Source of the DNA: Closterium sp. NIES-65
Lineage: Eukaryota; Streptophyta; Zygnematophyceae; Desmidiales; Closteriaceae
Length of the DNA stretch: 64,000 nt
Direction: 5' to 3'
NCBI GenBank assembly: GCA_948144175.1
Contig: CANXME010002568.1
Span: 1,859,001-1,923,000 of the forward strand
A program made the translations under genes and the position numbers. Below the pieces are notes generated by a model that was not told where the DNA came from, did not search any database, and saw only the letters and a program-made list of their open reading frames with translations. Of the stretch, positions 32,957-44,135 are shown in pieces (position 1 is the stretch's first letter; each line of letters opens with the position of its first letter).

Positions 32957-33890
32957 CCCTTTTTGTAGGTGACCGTGTAGTGAAAATTGGACTCGAGAAA
33001 ATCGAGCCAACGAATCTGTCGTGGGTTGAGGTGTGGCTGTGCGCGGAGGTAGTGTAGTGATTTATGGTCTATCCGTACTGTCACGTCTGCACCGGTCAAG
33101 TAACAGTGCCACACTTCGAACGCGTGCACGATTGCAAGCATTTCGCGGTCGTGTATCGGGTAATTTTTCTCGGGCGGATGCAGTTTTTGTGACTCGTATG
33201 CGATGGGCTGTAGGCCGTTGCCGAAGTCCTGTAGTAGTACGGCTCCGATGGCGATGTCGCTTGCGTCGGTAACTACTTCGAATGGGCGATTTGGGTCGGC
33301 AATGCGCAGGACGGGTGGTGAACAGAGAACATTTTTCAGGGCAGAGAAGGTAGCATGCTCTTTCTCCCCCCACGTAAAAGCGACCCCCTTCCGTAACAAA
33401 TCCGTCAGCGGCGCTGTTAACCGTGCCATGTTGGGGACGAACCGACGCACGTAATTGACGAACCCCAAAAAGCTCTGTAGTTTCGTGATATTCGTCGGGG
33501 GGTGCCAGGCTTTCACTGTGTCTAACTTTTTTGGGTCAATTTCGACCCCAGACTCTAAAATAACGTGCCCCAAAAACTCTAGCCGGTCCTTAAGAAACTT
33601 GCACTTGGAACCCTTTGTCAGGAGCCGATGCTCGTCTAAAATCTTGAACACTGCTTCCAGATCTGCTAAGTGCAGCTGCTTGTCGCGACTGTAGACGAGG
33701 ATGTCGTCGAGGTAAACTATCACGCATTTATCTAAAAGTGGCTTAAACGCCTCGTTCATGGTCATCTGATATGTCGCTGGTGCGTTGGTCAGCCCGAAAG
33801 GCATCACGGTGTACTCGAATGACCCGTACCTAGTCCGGAAAGCTGTTTTGGTGCAGTCCGATGGTTCGACCCTAATCTGATGGTAACCTC
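32957..33890 (-). pseudogene. Gypsy-1 reverse transcriptase and RNase H
   Basis: Minus-strand translation: GYHQIRVEPSDCTKTAFRTRYG, FGLTNAPATYQMTMNEAF, the catalytic VYLDDILVYSRD (YLDD at about 33714-33688), LGFVNYVRRFVPNMARLTAPLTDLLRKG, FEVVTDASDIAIGAVLLQD (RNase H first Asp), LHPPEKNYPIHDREMLAIVHAFEVW and RIDHKSLHYL. This is a standard Ty3/Gypsy RT-RH, open in this stretch, ending at YKKG where the element is truncated. Upstream it is cut by Copia-6. Confidence 0.9.
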
Positions 33891-34016
33891 TGTGAAGAAA
33901 TGAGGAATGATTGACTAAGGGAAAGGTTGGGTACAAGTACAAACCTAGAAATGTGTTGTACCCCATATATGCTACCCCACTATAGCCTACATAGGCTAAG
34001 TCATATAAGTCTGACA
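33891..34016 (-). repeat. Copia-6 3' LTR (126 bp)
   Basis: Plus-strand limits TGTGAAGAAATG...AAGTCTGACA. Adjacent CACCCCCATAGG is the complement of the polypurine tract. Confidence 0.93.
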
Positions 34017-34270
34017 CACCCCCATAGGCAAAGTGGGGGAGAACAAGTGGTCACAAGACCAGTCAAGCAAAGCAAAGCAAGCTCAGGGTGGATCACAACG
34101 TCACCACACATTCCGAGCACAAGTTCAAGGCCACAAGGCCAGTTCACATGCAAGATCATATATAAAGGTAAACAAGCAAGTGCAGGTATAGAAAGATCAC
34201 AGTACAAGCAAGGTCAAGAAGTGAGCAAGTGAGGCCAAGTAGGCACAAGACCTAGCATCGTACAGCAGCG

Positions 34271-35950
34271 CTAATGATCACAAGGCGGAAGTGCCTTGGT
34301 AAAGATATCAGCAGTGTTGGCCTCAGAGGACACGTAAGCAAGGCGCAGCTGACCACGCTGCTGCAGCTCACGAGCAAGGAAGTAGCGAAGAGCAATGTGC
34401 TTCGTTCTGTGCTCCAGTCTGTGCTCCCGACACAAGGCCAGCATGGCCTTGTTGTCTACGTACAGAACTGGAGGAGAACGAGGCGGCTCTCCTAGGTCAC
34501 TCAGCAGGTAGATGAGCCATTGTAGCTCCTGTGCAGCCATGGCTCCCGCGTAGATCTCAGCCTCACATCTGGAGCCGAGAACAGAAGATGAGCGAGTAGA
34601 CCGCCACGAAACCGAGCCGGAACCAAGGCTGAAGGTGTAACCCTGTGACGACCGCTGCGTAGCCTGGTCATCAGCCCAAGAAGCGTCTGCGTGACCTGTG
34701 AGGACCACTGAGCGCCGTCCTCCAAGCACTAGCCCCATGCCCGACGTACTGCACAAGTAGCGCAACACCCTCTTCGCTGCAGCCATGTGCTCTGGTCGGT
34801 GTCTCCCAGGAGCAACATAGCATGCCAAGATGCTAAGAGGGTATGCAAGGTCAGGTCGTGTGCAGGTCATCCGGTACATGAGGCAGCCAACAAGCTCTGG
34901 GTACGGGCCACTCGGCTCTACGGACTCATCCGAAGGCAGAGCTGAGAGCGAGTGGCGAGTAGACAGAGGAGTGGCCTGAGGCGAGGAGTATGTGAAGTCG
35001 AAGCGCTGAAGGACCTGCTGCACCATGTGTGACTGAGTCAAGGTAATGGTGCGGCGTGCTCTGTCCCGGGTGATCTGCAAGCCAAGGTAGCTGCGCAGTT
35101 CACCCAGGTCTGTACACGTGTGTCTCTTCGGCAGCTCGGAATTCACGTGGGCGAGTCCAGTAGTGTCAGCAGTGGCAAAGACCAAGTCGTCGACGTACAC
35201 GAGGATGTAGAACGGCGGCAAAGAGGTGTCAGTGCGCAGAAACAGCGACGGGTCGACAGTAGAAGGAGCAAACCCAAGTGCCGCAAGTGTAGTCCTCAGT
35301 GTGTCGTGCCACTCACGGGGCGCCTGGCGGAGACCGTAGACTGGCCGCCGAAGGCTCCACTGGGTACCAGGAGGAAACGACCCAGTGAAGCCAGGTGGGC
35401 AGCACAGCCAGATCTCCTCGTGCAGGCTGCCCTACAGGAAAGCTGTACTGAAGTCAAGAGAGTGAAGCTCGTAGTCGCGCTGAGCGGCTATGTGCAGCAG
35501 AACCCGAAGAGTGGTCATCTTCGGGGTGGGAGAGAAGGTATGAAAGTAGTCAACTCCCTGCCGATGACTGAAGCCTCGAGCGACGTAACGCGCCTTGAAG
35601 ACAGGCGGAGAACCCGGCGGCCGCTTCACCCTGAAAATCCACATGCCACTGACGATGTTCGCCCAAGGTGGGGAAACCTCGTCGACGTAGGTGCCTATGG
35701 ACTTCCAGGAAGCCATCTCTGCGTCCATGGCTGACTGCCACTGTGAGGAGTAGGGACCCTCGATCGCCTCAGCGTACGATCGAGGAGTCGGAATGTCTGG
35801 TGCATCCGGGTCTCTCTCAGGGGCAATCAGCGTGGACACGAGATGAGGCAAAGCAGCAGCAAAACACTGGAACTCCTCCTGCCTGTCCTCAAGGACGTCC
35901 GTGCTAAGAGCACACTCACGGAGGACAGACAGACTCAGACTCAGCAATAA
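34271..35950 (-). pseudogene. Copia-6 RT and RNase H
   Basis: The frame 35947-35432 has SGMWIFRVKRPPGSPPVFKARYVARGFSHRQGVDYFHTFSP and ends at a TAG just after DFSTAFL. The same frame continues through 35221-34271 with FYILVYVDDLVFATAD, DLGELRSYLGLQI, TGHADASWADDQ, SRCEAEIYAGAMAAQ, LYVDNKAMLALC and ADIFTKALP. Apart from that nonsense codon the RT-RNase H region is nearly complete, and a frameshift around 35925 separates it from the linker. Confidence 0.87.
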
Positions 35951-38141
35951 GACTAGCGCCGTAGTCTAGACGACAGCGAGCAGCAAAGTCGAGAAGCTCA
36001 GCAACCAAGGAAGACGCAGCAGTGGACTGAAAGGAAGGGTCAGTGACAACAGTAGCCAAGAGATGCGTGACAGTAGGACTGGCAGCACGAAGAGAGTCAG
36101 ACTCAGGGTCAGCAAGAACAAGAAGAGAGGACTCTGGAGGAGACGGCAACGGGACACGCAGAGGAGCAGTGGAAGGACGCAGTGCCATCTGGTGCGTGCC
36201 GGGGACCGCAGGAGGACGTGGACGCGGAGCACGACTACTAGTGCAAGCAGCACGAACAGGCGACGTAGGACGAGACGCAGGCTCACAACGCTCAGCAAGA
36301 CCTCCAGTAGGACTAGTGTAGGGAGAAGGAGCAGGCAGGGGGGAGGCGCGCTGTAACTGTGACCGCGACTGGATAGGCTGTAGACACTCTAAGGGAGGAG
36401 CAGGACCATTCGAGGGCGGGAGACCAAGAACCTGCTCAAGGAGCGGAACGAAGTACGGCCGCGGCCGCGCAACGCCTCTAGAAACAGCAGGGACAGCACC
36501 AGTACCCCCAGCGGCAGCACCAGCGCCAGCAGCACCTCCAGCTCCAACAGCGCCAACTCCAGCACCCTCAGAAGCACCAGCGCCAGCAGCACCTCCAGCG
36601 CCAACACCCCCAGCAGCTCCAGCTCCAGCAGCTCTAGCAGCTCCAGCTCCAGAAGCACCAACTCTTGCAGGAGTGTCAGCTCCAATACCGCCAACAGCTC
36701 CAGTAGTACCTCCAGCAGGACCAACTCCAGCAGCCCTAGCAGCACCCCCAGTCCCGGCAGCTCCAGTACCGCCAGTACGAGCACCTCCAGGACCAGTGGC
36801 TCCAGTAACTCCAGTGCCGACCCCAGAGTAAGCAGCAATAGTAGCACCTCCAGCTCCAGCAGCACGGCTCCAGCGCTGGGCAAACCACTCGCGCAGCTCC
36901 TCTGGAGAGGGTAGCTCCCGCCTCGACGAAGCACCCGAAGGGCCCCCAAACCCAGCACCGCCAAGCTCCGCACCCCTAGGCTTACCACCCCCAGGCTCCG
37001 CAACCCCAGGCTCAGCACCCCCAGGCTCCGCACCCCCAGGCTCCGCACCCCCAGGCTCAGCACCCCCAGACTCACCACCCCCAGACTTAGCACCCCTAGG
37101 CTCAGCACCTCCAGGCTCAGCACCCCTAGCAGCACCAGAGTCAACAGCTACCTCGACAGGCTCGACTGCATCTACCTGGGACACACCTGACGTGGCAGGA
37201 CCCTTAGGGGGGAGAGGGTCTACCGGGGGGGGACCTGGCGCAAGGAAGAGCGGCGGCGAGGGGAGGGGCGCAGTGCGGTAGGGGAAGAGACGGTAGTAAG
37301 GCACCGACTCGTCAAAGGTGACGTCCTGGGAGGACAGAACACGGCGCGAGGTGGGTTGGTAAAACTGCCAACCAGCCGCGTTAGGGGGGAAGCCAAGGAA
37401 GACGCAGGGAACAGCACGGGGGGAGAGCTTGTCCGCAGACAAGTCGCGGACAAACGCCCGAGATCCCCAGACACGAAACGCAGACGCATCGCCAACCTTC
37501 CCCGTCCACCGCAAGGTGGGGGAGGTCTCTGGCAAGGAGACCCGGGGCTGAAGGTTGATCTGATGCGCTACGTACTGAACCGCAAACGGCCACAGAAAAT
37601 GGGGAGCAGCCGCATGGATCATGGACGTACGAGCGACGTCCATGACCATGCCAATGCGGCGCTCAGCAATCCCATTTTGCTGTGGAGAGGCCGAAAGCGT
37701 GAAGGTCTGGCGGATGCGTTGTGCTCGACAGAAGGCTCCCAGAAGGGCAGAGGATAACTCCCCGCCTCTGTCAGAGTGCAGACGCTGAACAGGAAAGTCC
37801 GAGCCGAAACTCTCTCTGAGCTGGAGACGAGATGCGCGGATCCAGTCGATCAACACCTCAGCAACGTCACCCTTGCTGCGCAAGGGGAACACCGTGGTGT
37901 AACGCGAGTAGTCGTCAACCACCAATAGGAAGTAACGCTCTTGACCCTGGCCACGGACGCGGGCGGGGCCCCACACGTCGATGTGAAGAGTCTGAAATGG
38001 TGCCTCTGTCGGAGGAAACTCGGAGGAGTGAGGGGCGGCGCGCTGCCGCCCCTCGACGCAGGGAACGCAGGTAGGGGCAGGCCCTGGAGGGAGGGGAGGG
38101 AGGGACCGGGGGAGACCAAAGACAAGGTAACGGGAGGCCAT
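35916..38141 (-). pseudogene. Copia-6 integrase and linker
   Basis: A 741-codon open frame: CVPCVEGRQ, LHIDVWGPARVRG, VVDDYSRYTTVFPL, LHSDRGGELSS, SPQQNGIAERRIG (D, D, E all present), GWQFYQPTSRRVLSSQDV, then a long repeat linker with GGAEPGG units and Gly/Ala-rich runs, and YTSPTGGLAERCEPASRPTSP. A nonsense codon before it separates it from the GAG-pre-integrase piece 38399-38145. Confidence 0.87.
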
Positions 38142-38144
38142 GCC

Positions 38145-38488
38145 TCAGAGATGAGGCAGGGAGGGGTGACCAAGGCGGTGGTGCCAGAGGAGAGTCTGGT
38201 GGGACAGGAGACGACACCAGCAGGGAGCAGACTCAAGACCAGACCTGGACGCTGCAGCAAACACCTGACCCGACGCAGCTACCTGACCAGACACAGCAAC
38301 CGGAGGAGACTCAGTAGTCAGTGTGTACACGCTCGACCCCGGCTGACGGGTAAACGTGGCCAAGTGTCGGCCCGTCCGAGCACACGTACAGTGGGTCACC
38401 CGCTGACTCGCAGGAGTGAACTGGTCAACCCCCCCATCCTATAGATCAGCACCACTCACCAAGTTCGTAGAGAACGAGGGGAGGTAGA
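38145..38488 (-). pseudogene. Copia-6 GAG-pre-integrase
   Basis: VTHCTCARTGRHLATFTRQPGSSVYTLTTES followed by LLSHQTLLWHHRLGHPSLPHL and a TGA. It lies between the solo LTR and the integrase frame. Confidence 0.8.
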
Positions 38489-38751
38489 TGTCGAAAATAG
38501 TTGAACGCGAGTGATTGAGTTAAGTCGAAACTAGGGCCTAGGCTTAGGAGCCTAGGCCCGAGATTAGGTGTCGAGTGGTTCTTGCCTAGGGTGAGGTTCG
38601 AGTGAGTTGGAAGAGAAGTTGGGAAGAATGTGTTTCACTATAGGTTTCGAAGAACATATAGCAAAGGAAACAAATAAGGTGCACCTCCAAACAAAGTTTA
38701 AATAACTACACTAACTACAGCTACAGGCAGTTACAAATATAAGTTCTGACA
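38489..38751. repeat. 263-bp solo LTR in Copia-6 protease region
   Basis: Begins TGTCGAAAATAG and ends AAGTTCTGACA, flanked by exact GTAGA duplications (38484-38488 and 38752-38756). Removal restores the GAGGTAGAGA.CTGACAGG stretch seen in Copia-4. It contains the palindrome-like CCTAGGCTTAGGAGCCTAGG. No partner LTR lies in the window. Confidence 0.88.
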
Positions 38752-38756
38752 GTAGA

Positions 38757-39360
38757 GACCTGACAGGGTGCCAGAGGGGGCCGCCGGACACAGTAAGACA
38801 GTGGAGAAGTGGGCAAGGACAGGACCCCCAGAGGGGTCCGCCAGGGAGACCGCAACTGGCCGACTAAGCGGCGTAAGCGTGGTGCGGTCTCGAAAGAAGG
38901 AGCGGGAAGCACCCGAGTCAAGGGTGAAGGTTCGTAAGGCCTGAGCCAACGTGGTACCTGAGAGAGCAGACGCACCAGTACCTGGGGCAGCAGACGCACT
39001 AGCACCTAGAGCAGCAGCCTCACCAGCACCTAGAGCAGCAGCATCAATGCCCGGGTCAGGCGGAACACACAGGTAACAGTCACCCTCATCACTAGTAAGA
39101 AAGGTAACAGACACAACATACATGGCAGCAAGAACAGCATCATAATCCAGATAAAAGATAGCAACCCCCGACCTAAGCAGCTCGCCCCAGCGAAGGATCT
39201 CAGTGGCGTCAGGGAACTGGAGACGCCAAGCGTCGGTCAGGTGGCCGAAGCAGCGCTGGGTGGTGTGCGGGCCACCACACTGCTCACCAGTGCGGTCGCC
39301 GGTATGCAGGACGTAGGCACAAGGACCAGCACCCCCACCCCGCTGACGCGCAGTGTACCA
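38757..39360 (-). pseudogene. Copia-6 zinc motif and protease
   Basis: Minus-strand frames give CAYVLHTGDRTGEQCGG...CF (C-X13-C-X3-H-X4-C), DEGDCYLCVPPDPGID and FTLDSGASRSFFRDRTTLTPL (protease D-S-G-A). The protease end is cut by the solo LTR. A stop near 39360 separates it from gag. Confidence 0.82.
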
Positions 39361-40449
39361 CTAACGAAGCTGCTGGGGAGGCGGGGTCTCACGAGTGCGC
39401 TGCTGCTGCTGGCGCTGACCACCACCGAAGCCGCGCGGATGCGCAGAGCCACCCCGACCAGCTCCACCTCCGCCGCCGCCACCTCCGCCAACGCCGCCAC
39501 CGCCTCCTCCTCCGCTCCCACCGCCACCGCCGCCGCCGCCTCCGCCTCCACCGCCGCCACCAAAGCCCCTACCCCCACCACCACTCCCACCGCCACCCCC
39601 ACTCCCTCCGCCGCCTCCACCGCCACCTCCACCGCCCCCGCCAGCCCCTCCAGCGCCCTTGCCCCCCTTGCCCTTGCCGGTGCGGCGTCGCCCGCTAGGG
39701 GCAGACGCAGCGCCGACCGACTCGGTGCCAACGAAGTCGACGGCAGTAGTAGAGGTAACAGAGGGCAAAAGGAGGGAGGGGGAGCACCCCTCAAAGACGG
39801 GGTCACGAGGGTCACCACGAGAGGCTTCTATAGCGACAATACTCTTCTCAGCTGCTAGGAGGCGCTCCTCGAGGAGGTCAACGGTGAGTGTGGTGGGGCA
39901 AACAGCGAGGAAGTGGTCGCTGACCGAGCGAAGGGAGTCAGGGAGTCGGGTGACTATGTAGTAGAGGGTGATATACATGGGGGGGGGGGTCTTGGCGCAG
40001 AACTCAGCAGGAAGCGCACCGCGGTAGCGGGTGTCACTAGTGCGAAGGTGCGTAATGAGGTCAGCGACTGTGGGAAAGGCGGCGAGGTCAGGAAACAGGT
40101 ACGGCAGCATGAGGCGGCTAAGGGCAGCAGTGGCAGGGGAAGAGTAGCGTGCAACTATAGCATCGTACAAGGTCTTAGCACTCTTGTACTGACTAAAGTG
40201 CGCGCGCTTAGTGGACGGCAAGTGACTACGCACAGCAAGACGTGCAGCAGCATCGCGTGTGGCCCACTGTGTGCGAACAGTGGTGTCAGCATCGGCAGCA
40301 GGGGCAGCAGAGGCGCCAGACGTGAGATCAAACAGGGAGAGACCGTCCTTCCTATCGCACTGTAGGAAAAGCTGTAGATCATCGACCCAGACCTCAAAGT
40401 TAACAGCCCGACCCTCAGCATCAAAGACTAGAACGCTAGGGGTAGCCAT
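39361..40449 (-). pseudogene. Copia-6 gag
   Basis: A 362-codon open frame starting MATPSVLVFDAEGRAVNFEV: capsid-like domain (WVDDLQLFLQCDR, DAIVARYSSPATAALSRLML, DLITHLRTSDTRYRGALP, MYITLYYIVTRLPDSLRSV, VDLLEERLLAAE), a basic GRRRTGKGKGGKG stretch and a Gly-rich run of about 85 residues, ending at a stop in LREWY. The Gly-rich tract may act in nucleic-acid binding together with the downstream cysteine motif; that is inference. Confidence 0.85.
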
Positions 40450-40529
40450 GACAGCAGTGGCAGCAGGCTAGGGGCAGCACTAGTAGGCGTGGCTCGGCAG
40501 TGCTCTCACCAGGGCTGGTAGGTAGGGGC

Positions 40530-41225
40530 TGGCAAGCGGTGGGGCAGGGCCGAGGCGCGTCGGCAGGGACAGAACCGCGACCGCGGCGGCAGCTCCTGCT
40601 GTTAGTGGCGGCGGCAATCGCGGTTGTCGGCGGCGACGGCTGCTGCTTGTGGCGGCCGCCGCTGTTGTCGGCGGCGTCTGCTGCTGTCGGCTGCTGCTGG
40701 CGGCGGCCGCTGCTGGTGGCGGAAGAGCCGAGTAGGGGCCGGGAAGGGTGGCGACGGGGCCACGAAGGGCGGCGACAGGGCCGAGAAGGGGCCGCCAGGG
40801 GCCAAGAAGGGCGGCGACGGGGCCGCTAGGGGCGGCGACGGGGCCGCGAAGGGCGGCGACGGGGCCAATAGGGGCGGCGACGGGGCCGCGAAGGGCGGCG
40901 ACGGAGCCGATAGGGGCGGCGACTGGGTCGCTAGGGGCGGCGACGGGGCCGCAAAGGGCGGCGACGGGGTTGTAACGGGCGGCGACGGGGTCGCGAAGGG
41001 CGGCGACGGGGCCGCCAGGGGCGGCGACGGGGCCGCGAAGGGTGGCGACGGGGCCGCTAGGGGTGGCGACGGGGCCGCAAGGAGCGGCGACGGGCCGCAA
41101 AGGGCGGCGACGGGGCCGCTAGGGGTGGCGCGAGGGGCTGTGAGAGGGGCCTCTAGGAGGGCGCGACAGGCCGCTAAGGGAAGGGGACGCGACGAGAGGG
41201 CGGCCCACGGGGCGCGCCCCGGGCA
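40530..41225 (-). repeat. GC-rich leader repeats of Copia-6
   Basis: About 20 imperfect copies of a 21-24 bp unit GGCGGCGACGGGGCCGCGAAG (in variants), plus GCTGCTGGCGGC units at 40580-40720. Confidence 0.82.
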
Positions 41226-41317
41226 AGGGTGACTCGCGCTCCGGTCAGAAAAAAAAGTTTCGATTTTCAGTGGTGGGCCCTAGGAAGCGTTCCCACTAGG
41301 GAACGTGCTCTATACCA

Positions 41318-41443
41318 TGTGAAGAAATGAGGAATGATTGACTAAGGGAAAGGTTGGGTACAAGTACAATCTTAGAAATGTGTTGTACCCCATATGTGCT
41401 ACCCCACTATAGCCTACATAAGCTAAGTCATATAAGTCTGACA
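41318..41443 (-). repeat. Copia-6 5' LTR (126 bp)
   Basis: Same limits as the partner; CTCTATACCA (41308-41317) is the complement of the primer-binding site. Confidence 0.93.
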
Positions 41444-41448
41444 ACCTC

Positions 41449-41575
41449 CCCGTAAATCTATCTTCGAAAAAACCCGTGGTGTTCGCAGTTGGTCAATCAG
41501 TTCGTTGGCGTGGGGAATGGGGTACCGCGACTTGACTGTTACCCTGTTGAGCGCTCGGTAATCGATGCACATGCG
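41449..41575 (-). pseudogene. Gypsy-1 RT segment between Copia-6 and Copia-7
   Basis: Encodes [20 protein letters not shown] and then [19 protein letters not shown] (RT motif A region with the first catalytic Asp). Both ends are exactly the target-site copies left by the neighbouring insertions. Confidence 0.9.
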
Positions 41576-41706
41576 TGTCAGAACATATAGCTTTTGCATA
41601 TTGTGTAGGCTATAGTGGGGTAGCCCACAAGGGGTACAACCCAATTAGGGTTAGCACTTGTACTCAGTTCATTCATAGTTCATTCATTCTCGTTCTCATT
41701 TTCTCA
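41576..41706 (+). repeat. Copia-7 5' LTR (131 bp)
   Basis: TGTCAGAACATATAGC...CATTTTCTCA, followed by TGGTATCGAGTAGG (41707 onward), a variant primer-binding site. Confidence 0.95.
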
Positions 41707-41859
41707 TGGTATCGAGTAGGTTCCCCTGTGGGAACTGTGCCTAGGGCCCACCAAATTTCGAAAAAAGTTTCCTGCCCGAAGCGCGCTCCGCCCGAGTCGC
41801 GCTCTCACCTCGTCGAGCCGCCCTAGCGGCCCCTACGCCCTAGCGGCCCTCCCTACCTT

Positions 41860-42840
41860 AGCGGCCCCGTCGCCCGTTCGTGCGGCCCCGCCACCTACTA
41901 GCGTGGCCCCGCCACCCGCATTTGCGGCCCCGCCGCCCTACGTCGCGACCCCGCCGCCCTAACTGCGGCCTCGCCACCCTACTCCTGCGGCCCCGCCGCC
42001 CTACTTCGCGGCCCCGCCGCCCTACGTCGCGGCCCTGCCGCCCTACTTCACGGGCCCCGCCGCCCTGTTCAGCGGCCCCGCCGCCCCACTTCGCGGCCCC
42101 GCCGCCCCACTTCGCGGCCCCGCCACCCTGCTTCAGCGGCCCCGCCGCCCGTCTGCTGCGGCCCCGCCGCCCCACTTCGCGACCCCGCCGCCCTGCTTCA
42201 GCGGCCCCGCCGCCCGTCTGCTGCGGCCCCGCCGCCCCACTTAGCGGCCCCGCCGCCCCACTTCGCGGCCCTGCCGCCCTACTTCAACGGGCCCCGCCGC
42301 CCTACTTTATCGGCCCCCCCGCCCTACGTCTGCGGCCCCGCCGCCCGTCTGCTGCGGCCCCGCCGCCCTACACCTGCGGCCCCGCCGCCCTACTTCAAGG
42401 GCCCCGCCGCCCTACTTCAAGGGCCCCGCCGCCCTACTTCAAGGGCCCCGCCGCTCTACTTCAACGGCCCCGCCGCCCTACGTCAACATACCCCGCCGCC
42501 CGTCTGCTGCGGCCCCGCCGCTCTCCCCTCCTGCAGCAGCGCGCCCGAGCCGCCGACCGCCGCGCCGCCCTGTACCAGAGGAGCCGAGCCGCCCTGCTGC
42601 CGAGCCGCCCGGCCGCCCACCAGCCGAGCCGCCCAGCAGCCGAGCCGCCCAGCAGCCGAGCCGCCCAGCAGCCGAGCCGCCGAGCCGCCCAGCAGCCGAG
42701 TCGCCGTGCAGCCGAGCCGCCCAGCCGCCGAGCCGCCCAGCAGCCGAGCCGCCCCGCAGCCAAGCCGCCGAGCCGCCCAGCAGCCGAGCCGCCCAGCCGC
42801 CGAGCCGCCCTACAGGTGAGCCGCCCGAGCAGCCCTGTCC
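41860..42840 (+). repeat. GC-rich leader repeats of Copia-7
   Basis: More than 30 imperfect copies of GCGGCCCCGCCGCCCTACTTC-like units, then GCCGAGCCGCCCAGCA repeats (42590-42810). It gives an open frame of 321 codons (Arg/Pro/Ala only) by composition. Confidence 0.85.
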
Positions 42841-42908
42841 GGTGAGCACAGCCTCTCTGTCACTGCGTGCCCTTCCCCTACTGCTTGCACTGCTAGTCTA
42901 CCGTCGTC

Positions 42909-44135
42909 ATGGCTACCCCTAGTGTCCTCGCTTTTGACGCTGAGGGTCGAGCCATTGACTTTGAGGTCTGGGTTGATGACCTGCAGCTGTTCTTACAGTG
43001 CGATAGGGCGGACGGTCTTTCTCTCTTTGATCTCACCTCTCGCGCCTCTCCTGCCCCTGCTGCTGATGCTGACCCCACTGTTCGCTCTCAGTGGGCCACC
43101 CGCGATGCTGCTGCACGTCTTGCTATGCGCCGCCACCTGCCTACCACTGAGCGCGCGCACTTTAGTCAGTACAAGAGTGCTCAGACCTTGTACGACGCTG
43201 TAGTTGCGCGCTACTCTTCCCCTGCCACTGCTGCACTGAGCCGCCTCATGCTACTGTACCTCTTCCCTGACCTTGCTGCATTTCCCACAGTTGCTGACCT
43301 CATTACGCACCTCCGCACTAGTGACACTCGCTACCGCGCCGCGCTGCCTGCTGAGTTCTGCGCCAAGAACCCCCCCCCCATGTACATCACTCTCTATTAC
43401 ATAGTCACCCGCCTCCCTGACTCCCTTCGCGTAGTCAGGGACCACTTTCTCTCAGTCTGTCCCACCACTCTCACTGTTGACCTCCTAGAGAAGGCCCTCC
43501 TAGCAGCGGAGAAAAGCATAGTCGCTGTAGGAGCCTCTCGTGGTGACCCTCGCACCCCCATCTTTGAGGGGTGTTCCCCTTCCCCCCTGTTGCCCTCTGT
43601 CGCCTCTGCTGCTGCGGCCGACCTACTTGGTCTTGAGCCGGTCGGTGCGGCGTCGGCCCCTAGCGGGAGACGCCGCTCTGGCAAGCGCAAGGGGGGCAAG
43701 GGCGCGGGTGGAGCTAGCGGGGGTGGTGGAGGTGGCGGTGGAGGCGGCGGAGGGAGTGGGGGTGGCGGTGGGAGTGGTAGCGGAGGTGGTGGTGGTGGTG
43801 GCGGCAGTGGAGGCGGAGGCGGCGGCGGCCGTAGTGGTGGGAGCGGAGGTGGCGGTGGTGGCGGCGGTGGAGGCGGCGGTGGCGGAGGAGGTGGAGCTGG
43901 TCGGGGTGGTGCCTCGCAGCGGAGCAGCTCTGGTGGTGGTCAGCGCCAGCAGCAGCAGCAGCAGCAGCAGCGTTCTCGGGACATCCCCCCCCCCCTCAGC
44001 AGCTCCGTGAGTGGTACACGCAGCGTCAGCGTGGTGGGGGTTTTGATCCGTGCACCTACGTCCTTCGCTCCACCCACCGCGCGGGTGAGCAGTGTGGGGG
44101 TGCCCACCCCACCCAGCGCTGCTTTGGCCGCCTGA
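42909..44135 (+). pseudogene. Copia-7 gag
   Basis: ATG at 42909 gives MATPSVLAFDAEGRAIDFEV; capsid-like domain to about residue 215, GRRRSGKRKGGKG basic stretch, then a Gly-rich tract of about 90 residues and a Gln run. The frame leaves the conserved LREWY sequence after an 11-C run at 43985-43995; Copia-9 has nine bases (CCCTCCGCC) in place of this run, so two extra bases cause a frameshift. A GGTGAGC sits about 65 bp upstream of the ATG, as in relatives. Confidence 0.87.

Larger units (their letters stand above)
33891..41443 (-). mobile_element. Copia-6: short-LTR Copia in Gypsy-1 RT
   Basis: Two 126-bp LTRs (33891-34016 and 41318-41443, four differences by eye) with exact ACCTC duplications (33886-33890 and 41444-41448). 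Contents on the minus strand: GC-rich leader, gag with capsid, zinc motif, protease, integrase, linker, RT and RNase H. It contains a 263-bp solo LTR (38489-38751). Frameshifts and stops throughout show decay. Confidence 0.95.

Noticed and set aside
41880-42845. Arg/Pro/Ala-rich ORF of 321 codons and similar ones at 3674-4538, 40480-41232, 49439-50640 and 52160-53148
   Set aside because: They are open in several frames because of GC-rich tandem repeats in retrotransposon leaders; the composition is purely repeat-driven and no domain is present.
43370-43382. C-run before an internal ATG in gag as a programmed frameshift site
   Set aside because: It encodes a conserved Pro-Pro-Pro in frame in Copia-6 and Copia-7, and Copia-9 has an interrupted run with the same frame, so no frameshift is needed.
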